From Chitinophagaceae bacterium (GTDB taxonomy: Bacteria; Bacteroidota; Bacteroidia; Chitinophagales; Chitinophagaceae): 64,000 bases of DNA. The translations under genes and the position numbers were made by a program. The DNA is taken from NCBI GenBank assembly GCA_016787065.1, contig JAEUVD010000002.1, forward strand, positions 310,001 to 374,000. The letters are read 5' to 3'. The notes beneath the pieces are model-generated. The model had not been told where the DNA came from, did not search any database, and saw only the letters and a program-made list of their open reading frames with translations. Below, piece after piece: positions 59,179-64,000 of this stretch (position 1 is the stretch's first letter; every line of letters starts with the position of its first letter).

Positions 59179-59290
59179 AACCCAACACCACTTCTGTTAT
59201 TTAAATCTCGAAAAGTTTGTATTTTACCTTGACTTTAGTACCAAAGTACCGTTTTTGATTACAATAGGTATAATTAGAACATCAGATGAC

Positions 59291-59358
59291 CATGAATCAA
59301 ATTCATGAAATTAAAAATTAATATTTCAAAATAATATTTGTTAATGTTTTGAAATATT
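59291..59358. repeat. two inverted repeats upstream of the large T9SS gene
   Basis: CATGAAT (59291-59297) and ATTCATG (59301-59307) are a perfect palindrome with three-base centre. AATATTTCAAAA (59320-59331) and TTTTGAAATATT (59347-59358) are a perfect 12-base inverted repeat with a 15-base loop. Both lie within 110 bases of the ATG at 59399. Confidence 0.5.
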
Positions 59359-59398
59359 GCAAAACTCATAGTTACCTTTATTGACTAAAATCAATTTT

Positions 59399-62300
59399 AT
59401 GCACCTGACTAAACCTTTAAATGGAAGACGTTCTAGAACATCTTTCGAATTTTCCGCCAAAACATTAGTTTCCACAATTTCTGCGATCTTCAAATCAGTT
59501 ACACCTATCATCACCTTTCTTGTTCTTTTAATTACTTCTGTTACAATGTACTCCCAAAATAAATCAAGTAAAGATCTTTCCAAAAAAATTCAGAATGCGC
59601 AGTACTATATTGCTAACAAAGGTCAATGGCCTAATGAAGTACTTTTCTTGGCAAAATCAAATAACTTGAACTATTGGATAACACGCCATGGGGTAGTGTT
59701 TGACTATTACAAAATTCAAACCGGATTGTCAAAAGTACATACCAATGAAAGAACGTGCGCTAATTTAGAGGATAAGTCCATTGAAGGACAAGTTATCAAA
59801 ATGGAAATTGACGGATCAAATTCTAACCCTGAAATAGAAACCTCAAATCCGATTAATACGAAGATAAATTACTTATTAGGAAATGATAGGAGTAAGTGGA
59901 AAACAAATTTGGAAGCTTACCAAGAGGTTATTTTAAAAAATACAATAACCGGAATTGATTCGAGGTACTATTTCGACCATGGAAATCTTCGCTATGATTA
60001 TGTGGTGAAGCCTGATGGAGACTTAACTAAACTAAAGTTTAAAATTGATGGGGCTACGGATCACTTTGTTAACAGCTCAGGTGAATTAATATTTAAAACA
60101 AGGTTTGGTGATATTAAACAGGCGGATTTATTTACTTATCAGATGAAGGATGGTTTGAAAAAGGAGATAAAAAGTAAGTTTGTTCTTGCCAAGGACGGAG
60201 AAGTCAAATTTGAAGTGGCAAACTATGATAAATCCCAAAACTTAATTATTGATCCAATTATTTGGGGATCTTACTTAGGTGGGGCTAATCTTGATATGGG
60301 TTTGTCTATTGATGTAGATGAACTTACCCAAAGCGTATATGTTGCTGGTACTACTTCGTCAACTAATTTTCCAACAACCACAGGTCTTTACAGCAGTTCA
60401 AATGCAGGTTCTACTGATGGTTTTGTAAGTAAATTAAGTTGGGATGGAACAACGTTGTTAGCAAGTACCTATATCGGAGGATCATCGGGTGAAGAATTTA
60501 CGAGTATTAATGTAAATAAATCTTCACATAACGTTTATATCACAGGTAGCACTTACTCCTCAAACTTTCCAACCGAGCCATCGACGAATACTTCATCTTA
60601 TCAAGGAACTCAAGACATAGTTGTAGTAATTTTAGACCAAAACTTGGATGGACCGAATAATAATATGGTATATTCTACTTACTTCGGAGGTGCAAATTAT
60701 GAAAGATCTAGAAGGATCATTTCTGACCAATCAAGTACAGATAATGCATATTACATCTGTGGAACTTCAAATTATAATTCTGCCTCTTTTGGCACCATTT
60801 CAAATCTGACACCTTTACCAGCAAACAATCATAAAAGTGCATTTGTTACTAGAGTTGATTTATCCACTCCAGCAAATTCTTGGGTACGTTATTTTTTTGG
60901 TACTAGTACTGATGGTGAAATAGCAACAAGTTTGTGCAGACCAGAGGAAGATATTCTTTATGTAGTAGGGGAAACTTTTTCAACAGATTTAGAGGCTGAC
61001 GGCATTTCGGGAAATTATACTTTTGTTACCCCAGGAACCAATGATAGAAACGCATTTATTAGCAGATTCGACAACACAGGAGGTGTTGTTTACTTAACCC
61101 TAGATGGGGGCTCTTATTCAGATCAATTTTTAGATGTAGCGGCAATAGGATCCTTTGCATGGGCAGTTGGTCAAACTAGAAGTGACGATTTGCAAAGTGC
61201 CATTGGAAGTTTGTCAACAGCCCCTTTTTTAGATACTGCAGATATTCTTATTTCATCGTTTGATTTATTTGGTGACCTAACAACGAATAGATACTACGGG
61301 GGTAATACTACGGATATTGGAAATGGTATTAAATTAACACCAACGGAGGTGATAATATCTGGTGGCGTTACCCATTATAATTTTAGCACAACCCAGTGTA
61401 ATATTCCTGGTAATTTGACCTATAAGGATGCTATAGTTGCTACTCTAGATCCAACACTAACTACGGTAAACTACAGTAGAACTTTTGGCGGAGCATCATA
61501 TGAAGATTATGCATATGGTTTAGCCATAGCCAACGATAATGACATTTTTATTGCAGGCTATACAACATCTGTATCCTCTCCCAATTATACATTTCCTGTA
61601 ACATCTAATGCTTATGACAATTCGTTTAATAGCGGAATTTCAGATGCCTTTGTGATGAGACTTAATGCGTTACCTATAAACATTACTTGTTCATCTTCAA
61701 TGCCTAATGTTTGTCCAGGGTATAATACTGTATTAACAGGTCATGGAGCAGATGTTTATACCTTTTATGATGGTACAACCCTTTCCTCACCATCTTCTAG
61801 TCCTTTTGCTACGCCTAACTTAACTTCTACTACAACATATACTGTTACAGGTTATGATGCTTTGGATTTGTCATGCCAAGGGCAAACTACTATTACAATT
61901 AATGTTGGATGTGATTGCCCTAATGCACCCCCCGGAGCGACTCTTTACAACAACCCTGTAGCTACCACCAACTCATTAACTTCAATTACCTCGCCGATTA
62001 TCATAAATGGAACATTTACTGTTGATGATCCCACAACAATAATAAATAATCCTGACATTTATTTACTGCCCGGTGCCTTAATAGATATTACAGGAACAGG
62101 AACACTTACAATTGACAATAGTACTTTAGAAGGATGCTTAGTCCATTGGGATGGAATTAAGGTAAATGATGGTAATACGCTGGTTGTTTCAAATGGATCA
62201 AATCTAAAGCATATGATTAATGGAGTACAGGCTGTTGGTACTGCGGCGATAGTACATCTTAGTGAATCAAATTTCATAGATAATGCTAATCAATCGGTGT

Positions 62301-64000
62301 ATTTAGAGAATGCGGATTTTAGCTCCTCCTCAAGCTTTATTGAAAAAAATGTATTCAAAACCACGGTTTCACCTGGCTTATGGGCGCCGTACAATGCAAA
62401 TTTGCAAAGTAGATGCGGAATTTATATCAATGATTGTTATGATGTAAAAATTGGTGATTTAACTAATGGCAGTTCTGGTAATGATTTCCAATACTTATAC
62501 AATGGAATCTATGCCCTATGGGGATTTAACAATTCAATTTCCAATGTTGGAATTTATAACAACAGTTTTTTAAAAATAGAGGATGTTTCACTCAGCGGAC
62601 CTCTTGCAGGAAGTACGGTACTTAATCAGGCTTTCACAACTCCGAAAGGGGCCTGTATTTTTGGTGAGGCCATATATTCTAATCCTGGGTTAAATGAACT
62701 AAATTTAGACGTTCGAAATATTAATGGTACACCAACATCGTTTTTCACAAACTCTGACAAAGCAATTGTCGGAAATCAAGTCAATTTAACCGCGAAAAAA
62801 CTGAGAATTAATAATTGTATCCTTGGTATAGTGAATAATTCAAATGAGAATATTTATGATATTCAAGAAAATTGGATAGCTTGGGGGCATTTAGGAATAC
62901 ACATTAATAATAATTATTCTCAAGCAACTATCGATTACAACGATGTATGGGTGATTAACCCTATTTTGTATTCAACATTTCCGTCTCTTTATCGAGCTCC
63001 AATTGGAATAAGATTAACTGATGCGGTTACAAGTAATCCAACTCTTAGTTATATAAGATTTAATAATATTAGATTATACTCTATCGCAGGTATTGGAATT
63101 GATAATAATCATGGGAAACCAGGACAGGTATTGGATCAAAATACTATTGATTTTTATACTACAAGTTCAGCTCCAGCTTCTGGTTGGGATAACGATATGC
63201 TTTGGGGCATTCGAAATTACCATTGTGATGAACTTGTGTTAACTGAAAATAGGGTTAATGGTATAGATGAAAATTCTTATCCATCCGCTTTCTACGATAG
63301 AAAATCTCTTGGATTCTTTTTTGATAAATGTCCTAATTCCTTTATCATGTGTAACAAAGTAAGATATACTGGATATGGATTTTATGCAATTGAAAACAAT
63401 ACCGGTAGTTATGTTCATCAAAATAAGTGTAGAAACAATATTTGGCCATGGTGGTTTGATGGAACTACAGCTAATTATAATTCAACATTTGGGACCATTG
63501 GTGGTAGCTTGGTCGATGATGCGAATGATTTTTTATTTGGTGCTAATAGTTCTTTAACATCTCCAACCACCGCAATTCCAACGAACCCTAATGCTTTTAA
63601 AGTATTTAGAAACATTTGCACAGGTACAGCCGGTGTAATTTATACTAAAATTGGGTTGTTAGATCCTTTGGAATCCAGTGCCACTGCACCACTAACTGAA
63701 TATGCTGTTAGTAACAATAATTTAATAGGGACCGATGATTGCAATCCTGATGCCACTTTTGGTATGAAAGCTTCTTCTAATTTATTCAGTTCAGAGGAAA
63801 TTCAACAATTTATAAATATTGCAACAAATCAAATTTCGTACAGTAATTACGTCGATGTCGGCAAATGGATGGATAATTTGAAACTGTTTGAAATTATTTG
63901 TGACAATCCAGATTTATTATCCTACAGCGAATTACAGACATTTTATACCAATATGCAGAATTCAAACGTTCATAAATTTTACATTATAAGCAAAACTATC
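59399..64000 (+). CDS. large surface protein with DUF7948-like domain, SBBP repeats and beta-helix, C-terminus beyond window
   Basis: An open frame runs from ATG 59399 to the window edge (1534 codons, no stop). The N-terminus has an unusual 35-residue extension before the hydrophobic export segment (PIITFLVLLITSVTMYSQ). Residues 60-300 (YYIANKGQWPNEVLF, RYYFDHGNLRYDYVV) look like the N-terminal domain found before SBBP repeats. Propeller repeats (SVYVAGTTSSTNFPTTTG, NVYITGSTYSSNFPTEPS, DIFIAGYTTSVSS) follow to about residue 750. Beyond the GDCPNAPPG-like linker, repeated short strands with Asn turns suggest a parallel beta-helix. A sorting domain would be expected past the window. Confidence 0.85.
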   Translation, partial: MHLTKPLNGRRSRTSFEFSAKTLVSTISAIFKSVTPIITFLVLLITSVTMYSQNKSSKDLSKKIQNAQYYIANKGQWPNEVLFLAKSNNLNYWITRHGVVFDYYKIQTGLSKVHTNERTCANLEDKSIEGQVIKMEIDGSNSNPEIETSNPINTKINYLLGNDRSKWKTNLEAYQEVILKNTITGIDSRYYFDHGNLRYDYVVKPDGDLTKLKFKIDGATDHFVNSSGELIFKTRFGDIKQADLFTYQMKDGLKKEIKSKFVLAKDGEVKFEVANYDKSQNLIIDPIIWGSYLGGANLDMGLSIDVDELTQSVYVAGTTSSTNFPTTTGLYSSSNAGSTDGFVSKLSWDGTTLLASTYIGGSSGEEFTSINVNKSSHNVYITGSTYSSNFPTEPSTNTSSYQGTQDIVVVILDQNLDGPNNNMVYSTYFGGANYERSRRIISDQSSTDNAYYICGTSNYNSASFGTISNLTPLPANNHKSAFVTRVDLSTPANSWVRYFFGTSTDGEIATSLCRPEEDILYVVGETFSTDLEADGISGNYTFVTPGTNDRNAFISRFDNTGGVVYLTLDGGSYSDQFLDVAAIGSFAWAVGQTRSDDLQSAIGSLSTAPFLDTADILISSFDLFGDLTTNRYYGGNTTDIGNGIKLTPTEVIISGGVTHYNFSTTQCNIPGNLTYKDAIVATLDPTLTTVNYSRTFGGASYEDYAYGLAIANDNDIFIAGYTTSVSSPNYTFPVTSNAYDNSFNSGISDAFVMRLNALPINITCSSSMPNVCPGYNTVLTGHGADVYTFYDGTTLSSPSSSPFATPNLTSTTTYTVTGYDALDLSCQGQTTITINVGCDCPNAPPGATLYNNPVATTNSLTSITSPIIINGTFTVDDPTTIINNPDIYLLPGALIDITGTGTLTIDNSTLEGCLVHWDGIKVNDGNTLVVSNGSNLKHMINGVQAVGTAAIVHLSESNFIDNANQSVYLENADFSSSSSFIEKNVFKTTVSPGLWAPYNANLQSRCGIYINDCYDVKIGDLTNGSSGNDFQYLYNGIYALWGFNNSISNVGIYNNSFLKIEDVSLSGPLAGSTVLNQAFTTPKGACIFGEAIYSNPGLNELNLDVRNINGTPTSFFTNSDKAIVGNQVNLTAKKLRINNCILGIVNNSNENIYDIQENWIAWGHLGIHINNNYSQATIDYNDVWVINPILYSTFPSLYRAPIGIRLTDAVTSNPTLSYIRFNNIRLYSIAGIGIDNNHGKPGQVLDQNTIDFYTTSSAPASGWDNDMLWGIRNYHCDELVLTENRVNGIDENSYPSAFYDRKSLGFFFDKCPNSFIMCNKVRYTGYGFYAIENNTGSYVHQNKCRNNIWPWWFDGTTANYNSTFGTIGGSLVDDANDFLFGANSSLTSPTTAIPTNPNAFKVFRNICTGTAGVIYTKIGLLDPLESSATAPLTEYAVSNNNLIGTDDCNPDATFGMKASSNLFSSEEIQQFINIATNQISYSNYVDVGKWMDNLKLFEIICDNPDLLSYSELQTFYTNMQNSNVHKFYIISKTI

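Noticed and set aside
54339-59398. Complete integrative element with attL and attR
   Set aside because: No integrase, transposase or repeated tRNA 3' end was found in this part of the window; only indirect signs remain.
59341-59583. 80-codon minus-strand frame
   Set aside because: It is antisense to the N-terminus of the large surface protein, whose frame stays open for over 1500 codons.
1-64000. CRISPR arrays, rRNA genes and insertion sequences
   Set aside because: I saw no regularly spaced repeats with unique spacers, no rRNA sequence and no transposase gene.

Overview
The window comes from a member of the Bacteroidota. Several independent features show this. Five complete proteins and one cut off by the window edge look like type IX secretion (T9SS) cargo with sorting domains or SBBP-type repeats. 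There are LytS/LytTR two-component systems with Reg_prop sensors, an Omp28 lipoprotein next to a DUF6029-like barrel, a long (616 aa) PurF, and promoter motifs of the Bacteroidota type (TTG about 20 bases upstream of TAnnTTTG). I cannot name the genus; an uncultured or environmental lineage is possible.

Layout. 1-5.1 kb: housekeeping and small enzymes (ispG cut by the window edge, an L,D-transpeptidase, a SpoU rRNA/tRNA methylase, a YkgJ Cys-cluster protein, an alpha/beta hydrolase, a LamG-type T9SS protein, a methyltransferase). 5.2-8.2 kb: an orphan LytS-type sensor kinase whose sensor half is much more AT-rich than its kinase half. 8.3-12.9 kb: a minus-strand run of secreted proteins, one with an iodothyronine-deiodinase-like thioredoxin fold. 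13.3-31.6 kb: core genes (purF, gpsA, dusB, mnmG, ppiD-like, nadA) mixed with envelope proteins. 31.8-51.6 kb: regulators and envelope genes, including two LytTR two-component pairs, a YitT transporter-like protein, a radical SAM enzyme, CreD, a YpfJ metalloprotease and a TPR protein. 51.9-54.3 kb: recQ, a possible 41-residue membrane peptide and tRNA-Phe.

Immediately 3' of tRNA-Phe lies an accessory segment (about 54.4-59.2 kb). It begins with an ImmA/IrrE peptidase and an XRE regulator on the minus strand. Divergent from them is a tightly overlapping four-gene operon: a ubiquitin-like protein with an internal Gly-Gly and a nine-residue tail, an E2-like protein with a Cys-Glu-His-His motif, a JAMM/JAB isopeptidase and a ThiF/E1 enzyme. 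This gene order (Ubl, E2, DUB, E1) matches bacterial ISG15-like (Bil/Bub-type) anti-phage conjugation systems. Behind it come an excisionase-like HTH protein, a frameshifted small gene and a short unknown ORF, then the large T9SS protein that runs off the end.

How the genes would work together (inference): the JAB protein would trim the ubiquitin-like precursor to expose Gly-Gly, E1 would adenylate it, and the E2-like protein would transfer it to a target. The XRE/ImmA pair probably controls this segment from a palindromic operator in the shared intergenic region. Elsewhere the most notable regulatory signal is a set of three direct repeats with an exact 21-base period upstream of the LytTR regulator at 35.05 kb.
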